Shown here piece after piece: positions 44,032 through 53,949 of a stretch of 64,000 bases of DNA. Each line of letters opens with the position of its first letter. Positions within the stretch are counted from its first letter, which is position 1. This DNA is from an uncultured Balneola sp. (lineage in GTDB: Bacteria; Bacteroidota; Rhodothermia; Balneolales; Balneolaceae). The DNA lies in NCBI GenBank assembly GCA_913058495.1, contig CAJXQC010000004.1:62001-126000 (forward strand), read 5' to 3'. Position numbers and translations under genes: made by a program. The notes beneath the pieces are model-generated. The model had not been told where the DNA came from. It searched no databases and saw only the letters and a program-made list of their open reading frames with translations.

Positions 44032-44054
44032 AAATAGCCCTTAACGGGCTATTT
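44032..44054 (-). terminator. Intrinsic terminator after tRNA-Ser
   Basis: AAATAGCCC, a 5-nt loop and GGGCTATTT form a perfect 9-bp stem. Read on the minus strand it is followed by a T-rich tract, 8 bp past the tRNA. Confidence 0.85.
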
Positions 44055-44062
44055 AAAAAATG

Positions 44063-44147
44063 CGGAGAGTGAGGGATTCGAACCCCCGGTACCTTGCGGC
44101 ACAACGGTTTTCAAGACCGCCGCATTCGACCACTCTGCCAACTCTCC
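44063..44147 (-). tRNA. tRNA-Ser(UGA)
   Basis: On the minus strand an 85-nt tRNA can be folded. The acceptor stem pairs GGAGAGT with ACTCTCC, and the discriminator base is G. The anticodon stem CGGTC/GACCG-type context encloses the loop TTGAAAA, giving anticodon TGA (UGA). The extended variable arm (TGCCGCAAGGTACC region) marks a class II tRNA, as expected for Ser. The T arm has GGTTCGAATCC. A full CCA is not encoded; the 3' end reads G then CA. The gene lies between tolC-like and atpG genes. Confidence 0.95.
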
Positions 44148-44181
44148 GTCGAAATATTCATTAAAATAAAACTGAAACTAA

Positions 44182-45072
44182 TTATTCACTAAGTGCTTGT
44201 GCACCTGAAACAATCTCAGAAATTTCAGTTGTAATAGCACTTTGTCTTGCCTGGTTATACTTCAGCTTCAGGTCACGCTCTAATTCTTTTGCATTTTCCG
44301 TAGCACTATCCATTGCAGACATCCTCGCACCTTGCTCAGAAGCATTAGATTCAAGTATAGCTTTCCACAATTGAGTGTTCAAATGCAGTGGCATTAGCTT
44401 TTCCAAAATTGCTTCAGAATTCGGCTCGTAAATATAGTCAATAGAAGTTTTAGAATCACCCTCTGATTTCACTCTAAAACTATCGGGATCAATAGGTAAA
44501 ACTTTATCGATCTTTCTGTTTTGAGCTATCACAGATTTGAACTCATTAAATACGATATAAACTTCATCATAAGTATTTGCTACAAAATCTTTGGTAGCTG
44601 ATTCCATAATTGCTGAAGTAGGATCATATTCAATAGTGTCAAAGAATCCCGGAAAAGATTCAACTACATTATAACTTCTCTTCTTAAAATGAGCTGTAGC
44701 TTTCTTTCCAATCGTTACAAGAGAAACAGTTCCTGCTTCTAATTGATTCGAAAAGTTCTTCGCTAAACTTTTTTCTAGCTCTTTGAAAAGATTGTTGTTG
44801 AATCCACCACAAAGTCCACGGTCAGAACCTACTACAATAAACAGTAGGTTTTGATTAGTTTCAGATTTCTCAACCAAAGGACTCGAAATGTTTCCACTAT
44901 CTGCTAAACGACCAACAACATTCTGAATCTTAGCAGCGTAAGGACGGGTTTTAGTCATCCGCTCTTGTGCCTTCCTAAGTTTAGCCGCAGCAACCATTTT
45001 CATGGCTTTAGTAATTTGCTGTGTACTATTTACAGAACTAATTCTGTTTCTTATGTCGCGTAAATTAGCCAT
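44182..45072 (-). CDS. atpG: ATP synthase F1 gamma subunit
   Basis: 296 aa, the rotor stalk of F1. Family ends are clear: NLRDIRNRISSVNSTQQITK near the start, KMVAAAKLRKAQERM, FIVVGSDRGLCGGFNNNLFK, and the C-terminal helix LKLKYNQARQSAITTEISEI with VSGAQAL. It couples rotation driven by the c-ring to the alpha/beta hexamer. It is the last gene of the atp operon, 3 bp after atpA. Beta and epsilon genes do not follow, unlike the usual order. They must lie elsewhere, as in many Bacteroidota. Confidence 0.96.
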   Translation of the reverse strand: MANLRDIRNRISSVNSTQQITKAMKMVAAAKLRKAQERMTKTRPYAAKIQNVVGRLADSGNISSPLVEKSETNQNLLFIVVGSDRGLCGGFNNNLFKELEKSLAKNFSNQLEAGTVSLVTIGKKATAHFKKRSYNVVESFPGFFDTIEYDPTSAIMESATKDFVANTYDEVYIVFNEFKSVIAQNRKIDKVLPIDPDSFRVKSEGDSKTSIDYIYEPNSEAILEKLMPLHLNTQLWKAILESNASEQGARMSAMDSATENAKELERDLKLKYNQARQSAITTEISEIVSGAQALSE

Positions 45073-45075
45073 AGA

Positions 45076-46692
45076 TTAAGCTTCTTGTCCTGCCAGAACT
45101 TGATCAATTACTGTTGATGCTGAATCGAGCACTTTTGTTCCAAATTCATCACTAAGAACACCTGATTTAGCTAAAGCTTCCATCTCAGAGCTATACTTAG
45201 AAAGTACAGTTTCAAGGAATTGAGTTTCAAACTCGCTAATTAGATCAACAGGCAATTTATCAAGAAGTCCTGCATCGTTTACTTTCAGCAGAACGATCTG
45301 TCTTTCAACCTGAAGTGGCTGATAAACATCTTGTTTCAACAGCTCTACCGTTCTTTCACCTTTTCTCAATTGAGCTTGTGTAGCAGCATCAAGATCAGAT
45401 CCGAATTTAGCAAAAGCTTCTAATTCACGATACTGAGCCAAATCAAGCTTCAATGTACCTGATAGCTTCTTCATCGATTTAACCTGAGCAGATCCACCTA
45501 CACGAGATACAGAAGTACCAACGTCAATTGCAGGACGAATACCGGAGTTAAATAAGTCAGTATCCAAAAATATCTGACCATCAGTAATAGAAATTACGTT
45601 TGTCGGGATGTAAGCAGAAACGTCACCTGCTTGTGTTTCAATAACAGGAAGTGCTGTCAGTGATCCACCACCTTTTACCATCGGCCTTAAGCCTTCAGGT
45701 ATGTTGTTCATTGCCTGAGCTACTTTATCATCATTAATAATCTTAGCAGAACGCTCAAGTAAACGACTGTGAAGATAGAATACATCACCTGGATAAGCTT
45801 CACGTCCCGGAGGTCTTTTCAGAAGTAGAGACATCTCACGATATGCAACAGCTTGCTTAGAAAGATCATCATAAATTACTAATGCGTGACGACCAGTATC
45901 ACGGATATATTCTCCAACAGCTGCACCGGCAAATGGCGCAATGTACTGCATAGGTGCTGAAGAACTTGCAGGAGCAGATACAACAACTGTGTAATCCATT
46001 GCTCCGTTTTCTTCAAGAACTTGCTTAATACCTGCAACAGTTGACCCTTTTTGACCAATTGCTACATATATACAGAAAACAGGCTTCTCTGAATCCTGAG
46101 TTGCTTTCTGATTTAGAATGGTGTCAATTGCAACAGATGTTTTTCCGGTTTGACGGTCACCAATAATAAGCTCACGCTGCCCTCTACCAATTGGGATCAA
46201 AGAATCAATTGCTTTGATACCTGTTTGTAACGGTTCGGCTACCGGCTCACGGTAAATTACACCCGGAGCTTTACGCTCTAGAGGCAACTTTACAGTATCG
46301 CCCGTAATTGGACCTTTACCATCAATTGGATTTCCAAGTGGATCAATAACACGACCTAAAACACCTTCACCTACATTAATAGATGCAATGTCTTGAGTTC
46401 TTTTAACAGTATGGCCTTCTTTTACAGAACTTGAAGAACCGAACAACACGATACCCACGTTGTCTTCTTCAAGGTTTAGTACCATTCCTGTAATGTTATT
46501 ACCATTTTCATCTTTAGAATCCGGTAATTCCACAAGCTCACCCGCTTGCACTTTAGAGAGGCCATAAACACGTGCAATACCGTCACCTACTTCAAGTACG
46601 GTACCTACATCATAAACATCAGCTTCGTTGTCGAAACCGCTTAGTTGTTTACGTAATATGGCTGAAACTTCGTCTGGTCTGACTTGGCTCAT
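45076..46692 (-). CDS. atpA: ATP synthase F1 alpha subunit
   Basis: 538 aa. The nucleotide-binding region has the P-loop GDRQTGKTS (about residue 180), then [14 protein letters not shown] and the visible signature LERSAKI with [41 protein letters not shown] follows near residue 370. Alpha subunits carry regulatory, non-catalytic nucleotide sites in F1. Length is slightly longer than the E. coli form (513 aa). It lies between atpH (35 bp upstream) and atpG (3 bp downstream). Confidence 0.97.
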   Translation of the reverse strand: MSQVRPDEVSAILRKQLSGFDNEADVYDVGTVLEVGDGIARVYGLSKVQAGELVELPDSKDENGNNITGMVLNLEEDNVGIVLFGSSSSVKEGHTVKRTQDIASINVGEGVLGRVIDPLGNPIDGKGPITGDTVKLPLERKAPGVIYREPVAEPLQTGIKAIDSLIPIGRGQRELIIGDRQTGKTSVAIDTILNQKATQDSEKPVFCIYVAIGQKGSTVAGIKQVLEENGAMDYTVVVSAPASSSAPMQYIAPFAGAAVGEYIRDTGRHALVIYDDLSKQAVAYREMSLLLKRPPGREAYPGDVFYLHSRLLERSAKIINDDKVAQAMNNIPEGLRPMVKGGGSLTALPVIETQAGDVSAYIPTNVISITDGQIFLDTDLFNSGIRPAIDVGTSVSRVGGSAQVKSMKKLSGTLKLDLAQYRELEAFAKFGSDLDAATQAQLRKGERTVELLKQDVYQPLQVERQIVLLKVNDAGLLDKLPVDLISEFETQFLETVLSKYSSEMEALAKSGVLSDEFGTKVLDSASTVIDQVLAGQEA

Positions 46693-46727
46693 TGTATTAT
46701 TAATTTCTAAATCTTTTCAAATTCTGA

Positions 46728-47276
46728 TTATTCCATCGATGACTCGAGGAATCGTGTTTCAAGCTGTTCTAGCTTATGCTTAACTGTAGCATCAATTACA
46801 TTATCATCAATTTTTACTGAAATCCCACCTCTCAGGTCCTCTTGTTCTTTAAGATCAAGATTTACTGTTTTTGAAGTAGTTCTTTCAAGCATTTTAGTCA
46901 GTTCAGTAATCTGTCCTGTTTTTAATGCTTTCGCAGTTTTTACTTCAATTGTTATGATTCCGGCATGAACATTGTAAACATCTATAAACGCAGTGGCAAC
47001 TTCATCAAGAATATCTTCTCTACCCTTATTAGTAAGTAAAACAATAAACTGAGAAACTTCTTTAGATACTTTACCATCAAAAATTGAAGATAAAGCATTC
47101 CGTTTATCAGCCGGTTTTACCACAGGGCTTTTAAGAAAAATTCTTAATTCCTTAGAGCCTTCGATTGTCTCTTTGATAAGATGAATATCTTTCAAAGTAT
47201 TCTCAATCGAATTCTGCTCATCAGCACTTTCAAGAAGTGCTGTTGCGTAACGTTTTGCTGCTTTTGATACCAACAT
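46728..47276 (-). CDS. atpH: ATP synthase F1 delta subunit (OSCP)
   Basis: 182 aa. It starts with LVSKAAKRYATALLESADEQ, the OSCP-family opening, then IHLIKETIEGSKELRIFLKS and PADKRNALSSIF. The C-terminal half has GIITIEVKTAKALKTGQITEL and GGISVKIDDNVIDATVKHKL. It joins the F1 head to the b-subunit stalk. It lies between atpF and atpA with gaps of 9 and 35 bp. Confidence 0.95.
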   Translation of the reverse strand: MLVSKAAKRYATALLESADEQNSIENTLKDIHLIKETIEGSKELRIFLKSPVVKPADKRNALSSIFDGKVSKEVSQFIVLLTNKGREDILDEVATAFIDVYNVHAGIITIEVKTAKALKTGQITELTKMLERTTSKTVNLDLKEQEDLRGGISVKIDDNVIDATVKHKLEQLETRFLESSME

Positions 47277-47285
47277 CAGCTAAGC

Positions 47286-47801
47286 TTAGTTTTTAGACAG
47301 GTCGGTAATAAAATTATCGACCAGCTTGTTGTTCTTATCGTTATCTAGTTCCGCGTCGATGATCACAGAAGCAGATTTGATTGCTAATTGAGCAACTTCA
47401 TTACGAAGTTCCAATAACGCCTGCTTCTTTTCCTGCTCAATAGAAGCTTTCGCTTGTTCTATTATTTGAGCAGCTTCATCTTTTGCTTTCGAAATTCGTT
47501 CTGAACGAAGGAGTTCCGCTTCTTCTAAAGCTTCCTTTCGGATTTTTTGAGCTTTAGCTTCAGCTTCACGGAGCGCTTTCTCGTTATCTTTCGATACTTC
47601 CTCAGCTCTCGCTAATGCCTTCTCAGCAGATTCCAAAGAATCTTTGATCTTCGCTTCGCGAGAAACAAGAGCTTCCATGATTGGCGGAACTGCATACTTC
47701 ATCATCACCAGAATAAATGCGATCATGGATATCAGTATCCACAATGCAAACCCCGGATTGAATGACAATAAGCCTCCTCCGCCTGCTAAAAGAAAAGTCA
47801 T
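47286..47801 (-). CDS. atpF: ATP synthase F0 b subunit
   Basis: 171 aa. One N-terminal membrane helix (about 13-37, FALWILISMIAFILVMMKYA) is followed by a long, Glu/Lys/Ala-rich coiled coil (EAKIKDSLESAEKALARAEE, EAKAQKIRKEALEEAE) that dimerises as the peripheral stalk. Length is typical. It follows atpE by 13 bp and precedes atpH by 9 bp. Confidence 0.95.
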   Translation of the reverse strand: MTFLLAGGGGLLSFNPGFALWILISMIAFILVMMKYAVPPIMEALVSREAKIKDSLESAEKALARAEEVSKDNEKALREAEAKAQKIRKEALEEAELLRSERISKAKDEAAQIIEQAKASIEQEKKQALLELRNEVAQLAIKSASVIIDAELDNDKNNKLVDNFITDLSKN

Positions 47802-47814
47802 TTCTTATCCTTTA

Positions 47815-48048
<234 letters not shown>

Positions 48049-48081
48049 TTATTTGTTAGAGTTTATATGAGTTTAATTTCT

Positions 48082-49143
48082 TTACGATACATGCTCAACA
48101 TGATATTCTTCTTCATCATGATGATGATCTTCTGCCGCCATCCCAATAAATACAGCTGAAAGAAGAGTGAAAATGTATGCTTGTAACAATCCTACAAAAA
48201 CCTTTAGAGCATACAGAACAACAGTTAGTGTCACCGAAACTACACTAATACCGTACGCGCCTACTGTGCCAAATAGTTCAGCAAAAATGAAGATCAACCC
48301 TAAGATTGCGATGATCATGATCTTTCCTGAAAGCATGTTTGCAAAAAGTCGAATTGCAAGTGCGAATGGCTTTGTGAAAACCCCTAAGATCTCAACCGGA
48401 GTTAAAATTGCTCTTACCCATGTAGGCACTCCAGGAAACCAGAAAATGTGTCCCCAATAATCTTTAGTACCACTGAATTGAGTAATTACAAAAGTCATTA
48501 ACGCCAATGTAGCAGTTACAGTAAGATCAGCTGTTGCTGTTGCTGCCCATGGTAATAAACCAAACAGGTTCATGAATGCAATCCCCATAAACATGGTAAA
48601 GAAATACGGTACGTATTTGTCTGCTTTGTGATCATCAATGTTTGCACGAGCAACATCGTCACGTATAAAGACAAATAATACTTCAAAAATATTTTGCAGT
48701 GTGCCTTTAGGCTCTACGTCTTTTCCTACACCCTTCTGGTATCTGCGAGACATCGCAATTGTAAACCAAACAGCTAAAATCATTCCAAACCAGAAATACA
48801 TCAAGTGAGAGGTAATGGACAAATCAAAAGCAATTTTACCGCCATTCGTAGCAACAAGCACTTCATCAACTACTTCGAAGTAATCTGATTTAGCAGCAGA
48901 TTTTGTACTTAAGTAAGCTTTGAATGATGTATTACCTTCAGCATCTTCTAGAAAGATCAACCTTGGTAAATATATCTTTCCACCATTTATAAAATGAGGA
49001 ATCTTTAAATAGTCGTGGTCAGCAACAGTACCCATTACGTCCAGAGGTGAACCGCCTTCTTTCTCTTCTGCTGCAAAAGTGTTTGAAGTACTAACCGATA
49101 AAAATAAGAGTGTCAGAAATACGCGACGCAGGGTCTGGATCAT
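48082..49143 (-). CDS. atpB: ATP synthase F0 a subunit
   Basis: 353 aa. A signal-peptide-like N-terminus (LLFLSVSTSNTFAAEEKE) and a periplasmic extension of about 110 residues precede the channel domain, as in Bacteroidota a-subunits. The helices include WFGMILAVWFTIAMS, WVRAILTPVEILGVFTKPFA and the key Arg in LAIRLFANMLSGKIM (about residue 264). The C-terminus is His-rich (DHHHDEEEYHVEHV). It forms the proton half-channels with the c-ring and follows the AtpI-like gene by 3 bp. Confidence 0.95.
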   Translation of the reverse strand: MIQTLRRVFLTLLFLSVSTSNTFAAEEKEGGSPLDVMGTVADHDYLKIPHFINGGKIYLPRLIFLEDAEGNTSFKAYLSTKSAAKSDYFEVVDEVLVATNGGKIAFDLSITSHLMYFWFGMILAVWFTIAMSRRYQKGVGKDVEPKGTLQNIFEVLFVFIRDDVARANIDDHKADKYVPYFFTMFMGIAFMNLFGLLPWAATATADLTVTATLALMTFVITQFSGTKDYWGHIFWFPGVPTWVRAILTPVEILGVFTKPFALAIRLFANMLSGKIMIIAILGLIFIFAELFGTVGAYGISVVSVTLTVVLYALKVFVGLLQAYIFTLLSAVFIGMAAEDHHHDEEEYHVEHVS

Positions 49144-49146
49144 TAC

Positions 49147-49515
49147 TTAATTGCTGCTTTTATTTTGTAGTAGTTGATTGAAAAAAATCATTTCCGTTAT
49201 AGACTGATAAAGATAGGAAATTATGAAACTAACTGTAAAGTAGATTTCATCAATTTTTGTCAGTCCGAGTAAAATTCCCATGGCTGCTAACACAAGTAGA
49301 AATCTGATCACCATAGAGAAGAAAAAAACCTTCAAAAATAGCTTAGAATCAGCATTCCAGAAATTATCGAGTATCCAGGCACTGCTTAAAACGAAAATGA
49401 GACTTAAAAGAAAACCACAAATTACCGCTACAGCTGGATCAACAGGTAAAAAAAACGGAGAGATCAGCGCGAGTATGAGCGGGATCACGTTAAATTTTGC
49501 GAGCTTTTTTATCAC
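49147..49515 (-). CDS. AtpI-like ATP synthase accessory membrane protein
   Basis: 122 aa with four hydrophobic segments (about 11-30, 33-50, 62-82, 90-112). Small four-helix proteins at this place, just before atpB, act as AtpI-type assembly factors for the c-ring. Sequence identity to AtpI is low, so the assignment depends mainly on position and topology. Its start overlaps the AtpZ-like gene by 4 bp (ATGA). Confidence 0.65.
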   Translation of the reverse strand: MIKKLAKFNVIPLILALISPFFLPVDPAVAVICGFLLSLIFVLSSAWILDNFWNADSKLFLKVFFFSMVIRFLLVLAAMGILLGLTKIDEIYFTVSFIISYLYQSITEMIFFNQLLQNKSSN

Positions 49516-49727
49516 TTTTTCCGGTCGTGACCTCCATCACTTTGAGCAATTTTAAATATTAAAACGAAGAATAAAATAATCCCTGTTACGGCACCAAGTA
49601 GCACTCCATATGGTGAAGAATTCAGAAACTTGTCTGCTAAATAACCAAGTCCAATAGGTATTAAAAGAGTTGCTGCAATTTCAGCACCAAGAGCCAGGTA
49701 TTTAGTGTATTCTTCCGGAAGGCGCAT
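49512..49727 (-). CDS. AtpZ/AtpI family protein (F1F0 ATPase gene 1 type)
   Basis: 71 aa, two membrane helices joined by a short loop (YLADKFLNSSPYGVLLGAV), as in the ATPase_gene1 family (PF09527). Such proteins are thought to help Mg/Ca handling or ring assembly of ATP synthase. It is the first atp-linked gene, 3 bp after the bactofilin stop and overlapping the next gene by 4 bp. Confidence 0.8.
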   Translation of the reverse strand: MRLPEEYTKYLALGAEIAATLLIPIGLGYLADKFLNSSPYGVLLGAVTGIILFFVLIFKIAQSDGGHDRKK

Positions 49728-49730
49728 TGG

Positions 49731-50171
49731 TTACGCCTTAGCTCCTTTTAGCTTGGTCTCTTCTGCGTAGTCAGCATCATTGTTTTGAGACAGGTTTTTC
49801 ACATCAGATCCCATCTTACAGGTTCCGTTAATTTGTGCACCCTCTTCAACAACCAGTGTTTTTGTGAAAATATTTCCATCGATAATTGCTTCCTTTCTTA
49901 GGATAAGCCGACTGCTTACTTTCACATCTCCTTCAACTTTACCTGCTATGTCTGAGTCTGATGATGAGACATTTCCTTTTACTAATCCATTATTGGTAAG
50001 TATTATCTTACCCTTTGAAACTGCTTCCCCAACAATAGTGCCACTTACTCTTATATCAGAGTTGGCATGCAGATTTCCTTTAATTTTAGTGCCTTCATTT
50101 ATAATATTTACTGAAGGAGACTGACTTGTAGAATTGCTCACGGTATTACTCTTTTTATTTTTGTTAAACAT
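49731..50171 (-). CDS. Bactofilin
   Basis: 146 aa. The N-terminal tail (about 1-25) is Asn/Ser-rich, and the bactofilin beta-helix core has repeating strands: GTKIKGNLHANSDIRVSG, IVGEAVSKGKIILTNNGLVK, GKVEGDVKVSSRLILRKEA, IIDGNIFTKTLVVEEGAQ. Bactofilins polymerise without nucleotide into filaments that position cell-wall enzymes. It follows the M23 endopeptidase gene (5 bp gap), a pairing known from other bacteria, and runs into the atp operon (3 bp gap). Confidence 0.93.
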   Translation of the reverse strand: MFNKNKKSNTVSNSTSQSPSVNIINEGTKIKGNLHANSDIRVSGTIVGEAVSKGKIILTNNGLVKGNVSSSDSDIAGKVEGDVKVSSRLILRKEAIIDGNIFTKTLVVEEGAQINGTCKMGSDVKNLSQNNDADYAEETKLKGAKA

Positions 50172-50176
50172 ACTTA

Positions 50177-51037
50177 TTAATAAATTAAATAGGCTAATGG
50201 ATTTTGTGATATTCCATTTTTCCAGATTTCAAAATGAAGATGAGGTCCTGAGCTGGAAACACCTGTGTTCCCTATAAGTCCCAGCACATCTCCTTTTAAT
50301 ACTTTTTCCCCTTTCGTTTTATACAGCTTTGAACAATGCTTGTATGTACTAACAAGTCCGTCCTTATGTTGCACAGATATTACATATCCAAAATCAATTG
50401 TCCAACTGCTGGATATGACTGTCCCATCAGCCACATTCATAAATATTTCATTTTCTTTAGTAGCAATATCTATTCCGAAATGCCCTTCAAGAGGTTCATA
50501 ACCTCTGGTTCTGGTTCCCTGTGCGGGAGTTCGGGTTGGAAAATCCGGAGCATTGGCTAAAATATTTGCGGATACAAGATTTCCATTATCAAATTGCTCA
50601 AACACATTCAGATTGTCAAAATTCTGTGATAAACCCGGGTTATTATCTCTTTCATTGGCTACAGAAACGGAAGTCAATCTTTCATTTAAGGCCAGAGTTG
50701 TGTCCTGATTAAGTCTGATAACTTCTTTTATCTCTCTTAATTGCTGATCTCTTACATCCAAAGAATCCTGAAGTGAAAGTATACGCTCCGAGATATTTTG
50801 AATTTCTCTTCTTATTTCAACTTCATCCGTATTGTATAACAAACCACCCAGCGGTGTAAGCATAAAAACCAAAGCTACTATAATTGAAAAAATAATGGAC
50901 AGTACTGTAAAGCTGATAAACAGATTGTTTGGTTTTAATCTGTAGGAATCATCCTGCCCAGGCTTGGTGTCGTCAAGTAAAATTATTTCTACTGTCTTAT
51001 GACGATCTTTAAAAAGTCTTTTTATAAACGACTTCAT
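50177..51037 (-). CDS. M23 family metalloendopeptidase (LytM type)
   Basis: 286 aa. A basic N-terminal tail is followed by one membrane helix (about 32-60), then a coiled coil (about 75-125), then the M23 domain (about 180-286). Zinc ligands are complete: HFGIDIA (His and Asp) and HLHFE near residue 267, with the upstream His in YKHCSKLYKTKGEKV. It should cut peptide cross-links of peptidoglycan while tethered to the inner membrane. The bactofilin gene follows by 5 bp, so filament-directed wall cutting is likely. The gene's start overlaps the glycosyltransferase stop by 4 bp. Confidence 0.92.
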   Translation of the reverse strand: MKSFIKRLFKDRHKTVEIILLDDTKPGQDDSYRLKPNNLFISFTVLSIIFSIIVALVFMLTPLGGLLYNTDEVEIRREIQNISERILSLQDSLDVRDQQLREIKEVIRLNQDTTLALNERLTSVSVANERDNNPGLSQNFDNLNVFEQFDNGNLVSANILANAPDFPTRTPAQGTRTRGYEPLEGHFGIDIATKENEIFMNVADGTVISSSWTIDFGYVISVQHKDGLVSTYKHCSKLYKTKGEKVLKGDVLGLIGNTGVSSSGPHLHFEIWKNGISQNPLAYLIY

Positions 51038-52335
51038 AGTTTCGGATTTTCTTGATTCTTCACAATCTCGTCAAAAAACACAGCCAATTCACCTGCTAAT
51101 TTCATTCTGTCATATTTTTGAACTTGTTCAGTAGATGCTGTTGGTAGCTTATTCTGTTTCCACAAAAGAAATATTTCTTCAATTTTTTCTGTTACATCCC
51201 GGATTACATTCGGAGGTGTATGATATCCAATTTTATATTCATTCAGTAGTGCGGATGCTTCTCCTGTATGAACCAAACCTAATACCGGTTTTTTTGTTCC
51301 AATATACTCAAAGAGTTTCCCTGTTTTGATCTGTTGCAAATTTTCTGAAAAATTAGAAATCATCCATAAAATATCAGCTTTTAACAAATTTGCTACCGAA
51401 ACGTCGTGTGGCAGGTAACCATAATCAGAAACTGATCCCTCCAGATTGAGTTCTTTGATCAACTTCTTAATTCTTAAATCCAGTCCTCCCTGAAAATGTA
51501 AATGTATTTTGTTTTTGAAATCAGGGTTTTTCTCACAAAGAGTATAAATTGCTTTCAGGAAAACATCTGGCTGATTCGATTCATAGAAAAGACCACTGTA
51601 TAGCCAGTTCATTTTTCCTTTTCTATATTGTAAGTTTGATATACCGTTCTTCAAAAAGTCTTCCGGATCATAACCATGAGGAATTACCTTAAGATTTACA
51701 GCTTCTTCCCCGGAAATTTTACCAATACAGTCAGCCGCATAATCGTCCAAAGCGATAACACCTGAAGACAGATTTAACCAGCCCTTTTCCATCTCCTGTT
51801 TTTTCCTGACTCTGCTCTCTGATTCTCCGGCATCAAAATGATTTCCTGTAAATAAATCCCGATAGTCTAAAACAAAAGGGAGGTTTGTTGCTTTGCTTAA
51901 TTCCTGTGCTACTAAATGATTACTGAATGGGGGTGCAGAGCTAAATATGAGATCAATTTCCCGGTTTTGAATAATTGCTTTACCATCGCTTACTGCAGGC
52001 TTTACCCATCCTTTTTTATTATCAGGAAAATATAACAGCTTTGAAATCTTTCTAAGTACTTTTGCTAGACTTCCTGTTATCAAACCTGTGCTTTTCTTCC
52101 GCCCTCCCAATTTATGAAAAGGAGTTTTTGCTTGTACTCTGTGGATTTCCAGATCTAAACGATCAAGTTCTTTTTTAAGAGATTCATCAAAAAACTGATA
52201 CGCTCCCGGTTCAGGGCATAAAATGATGGGATTCCAACCAAATTTTTTTAAATACTTGGCGAACTTTAATGATCTCTGTACACCACTTCCACCCATGGGC
52301 GGAAAATAGTATACGATAAAGAGAACATTTTTCAT
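51034..52335 (-). CDS. Glycosyltransferase family 4-type protein
   Basis: 433 aa. The start (FIVYYFPPMGGSGVQRSLKF) and the second half (IPHGYDPEDFLKNGISNL, WMISNFSENLQQIKTGKLFE, YIGTKKPVLGLVHTGEAS) show the two-domain GT-B fold of GT4. Same class as the enzyme at 38153-39427, but in the guaB-to-atp transcription block, away from the polysaccharide cluster. It overlaps the M23 gene by 4 bp and follows guaB by 13 bp. Sugar and acceptor are unknown. Confidence 0.88.
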   Translation of the reverse strand: MKNVLFIVYYFPPMGGSGVQRSLKFAKYLKKFGWNPIILCPEPGAYQFFDESLKKELDRLDLEIHRVQAKTPFHKLGGRKKSTGLITGSLAKVLRKISKLLYFPDNKKGWVKPAVSDGKAIIQNREIDLIFSSAPPFSNHLVAQELSKATNLPFVLDYRDLFTGNHFDAGESESRVRKKQEMEKGWLNLSSGVIALDDYAADCIGKISGEEAVNLKVIPHGYDPEDFLKNGISNLQYRKGKMNWLYSGLFYESNQPDVFLKAIYTLCEKNPDFKNKIHLHFQGGLDLRIKKLIKELNLEGSVSDYGYLPHDVSVANLLKADILWMISNFSENLQQIKTGKLFEYIGTKKPVLGLVHTGEASALLNEYKIGYHTPPNVIRDVTEKIEEIFLLWKQNKLPTASTEQVQKYDRMKLAGELAVFFDEIVKNQENPKL

Positions 52336-52348
52336 TTGGTTAGCAGCA

Positions 52349-53824
52349 TCAAACCGAGTAGTTCGGTGCTTCTTTTGTTATTTGGACTGAATGGGGATGA
52401 CTCTCTTTATATGAAGCCGCAGAGATCTGAACAAATTCAGCCGTTTTCATACCATCAATATTCTCGGCTCCGCAATATCCCATTGCTGCTCTTAATCCAC
52501 CAGTCATTTGATGAACTACTTCGCCTAGATATCCTTTAAATGGAACGCGACCTTCAATACCTTCCGGAACCAGTTTATTGATATCATCTTCCACATCCTG
52601 AAAATAGCGATCTTTTGAACCCTTTTTCATTGCTCCGATACTTCCCATACCACGGTAAGATTTATACTTACGCGATTCATATATAATAGTCTCTCCCGGA
52701 CTTTCATCCACACCGGCAAACATAGATCCCATCATTACAACATCAGCTCCTCCGGCAATCGCTTTTGGAATATCTCCGGTTTGTTTGATTCCGCCATCTG
52801 CAATTAACCCGATTCCTTTGCTTCTGCAAAATTCAGCAACTTCCATAACTGCGCTTAGTTGAGGAACACCAACACCGGTAACTACTCTGGTAGTACAAAT
52901 TGATCCCGGTCCAACACCAACTTTAACAACGTCTGCCCCGGCCTGAACCAGCGCTTCTGCAGCCGCTCTAGTTGCAATATTTCCGCCAATCACATTTAAT
53001 TGTGGGTATTCTGCTTTTATTTGAGACACAGTTTGAAGTACTCCATCGGAATGTCCGTGAGCAGTATCAACAGTAATAACATCAACTCCGGCATTTACTA
53101 AGGCTTCTACCCTTTCCATTGTATCAGCAGTAACACCAACAGCAGCTCCAACTCTTAATCTTCCTAAACTATCTTTACAAGCATTCGGGAAGTTCATTTT
53201 CTTTTCTATATCCTTGAAAGTGATCAACCCAACCAACTTATTCTTTGAATCTACAATCGGTAGTTTTTCCACTTTAAAGTGCTGAAGAATCTTCTCTGCC
53301 TGTTTAAGAGTAGTACCTTCTTTTGCTGTGTACAGATCTTCTTTTGTCATGATTTCGCCCAGCTTTTTCGTCATATCTGATTCAAAACGAAGATCACGGT
53401 TTGTAACGATACCGATTAAAATCCCAGCTTCATCTACTATTGGTATTCCACCAATCTTATGCATACGCATAAGTGAGCGAGCGTCTTTTACTGTAGAATT
53501 TTCATCAAGAGTAACCGGATCGACGATCATTCCACTTTCGCTTCTTTTCACCAATCGAACCTGTTCTGCTTGTTCTTCTATGGTCATATTCTTGTGAAGC
53601 ATGGCAATTCCGCCTTCCCGTGCAAGAGCAATTGCAAGGCGGTATTCAGAAACCGTATCCATTGCTGCACTAACAATAGGTATATTCAATTTAAGAGTTG
53701 GAGTAAGTTGAACACTTAAATCTACATCTCTTGGTAATATTTTTGAATAATTAGGTACTAATAAGACGTCATCATAAGTAAGCCCTTGTCGGGTGATGCG
53801 TTCAAAAGGAGAAGAATCGTTCAT
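52349..53824 (-). CDS. guaB: Inosine-5'-monophosphate dehydrogenase
   Basis: About 491 aa (start [10 protein letters not shown] at 53824; an ATG 9 bp upstream is also possible). It has the IMPDH barrel opening [15 protein letters not shown], a CBS pair in the middle (about 95-205; [30 protein letters not shown]), [10 protein letters not shown], and the catalytic loop [15 protein letters not shown] (Cys near 307). It oxidises IMP to XMP with NAD+, the committed step to GTP, in the cytoplasm. It is the first gene of the long minus-strand block running to atpG. Confidence 0.97.
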   Translation of the reverse strand: MNDSSPFERITRQGLTYDDVLLVPNYSKILPRDVDLSVQLTPTLKLNIPIVSAAMDTVSEYRLAIALAREGGIAMLHKNMTIEEQAEQVRLVKRSESGMIVDPVTLDENSTVKDARSLMRMHKIGGIPIVDEAGILIGIVTNRDLRFESDMTKKLGEIMTKEDLYTAKEGTTLKQAEKILQHFKVEKLPIVDSKNKLVGLITFKDIEKKMNFPNACKDSLGRLRVGAAVGVTADTMERVEALVNAGVDVITVDTAHGHSDGVLQTVSQIKAEYPQLNVIGGNIATRAAAEALVQAGADVVKVGVGPGSICTTRVVTGVGVPQLSAVMEVAEFCRSKGIGLIADGGIKQTGDIPKAIAGGADVVMMGSMFAGVDESPGETIIYESRKYKSYRGMGSIGAMKKGSKDRYFQDVEDDINKLVPEGIEGRVPFKGYLGEVVHQMTGGLRAAMGYCGAENIDGMKTAEFVQISAASYKESHPHSVQITKEAPNYSV

Positions 53825-53949
53825 TTTATACATGAAACAAAAAATTTGGCTTGCAGTTTTTCAAAGATAAGGATATCTGTATGGAAGTGCTTGTAGTTTA
53901 AACTATTTTTTAAGCTTTCCGTAGATTCTTTAGAATTTAATACAACTTT

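Noticed and set aside
44182-46692. Deletion of atpD/atpC from the ATP synthase operon
   Set aside because: The split is typical of this lineage, and flanking genes show no break or remnant.
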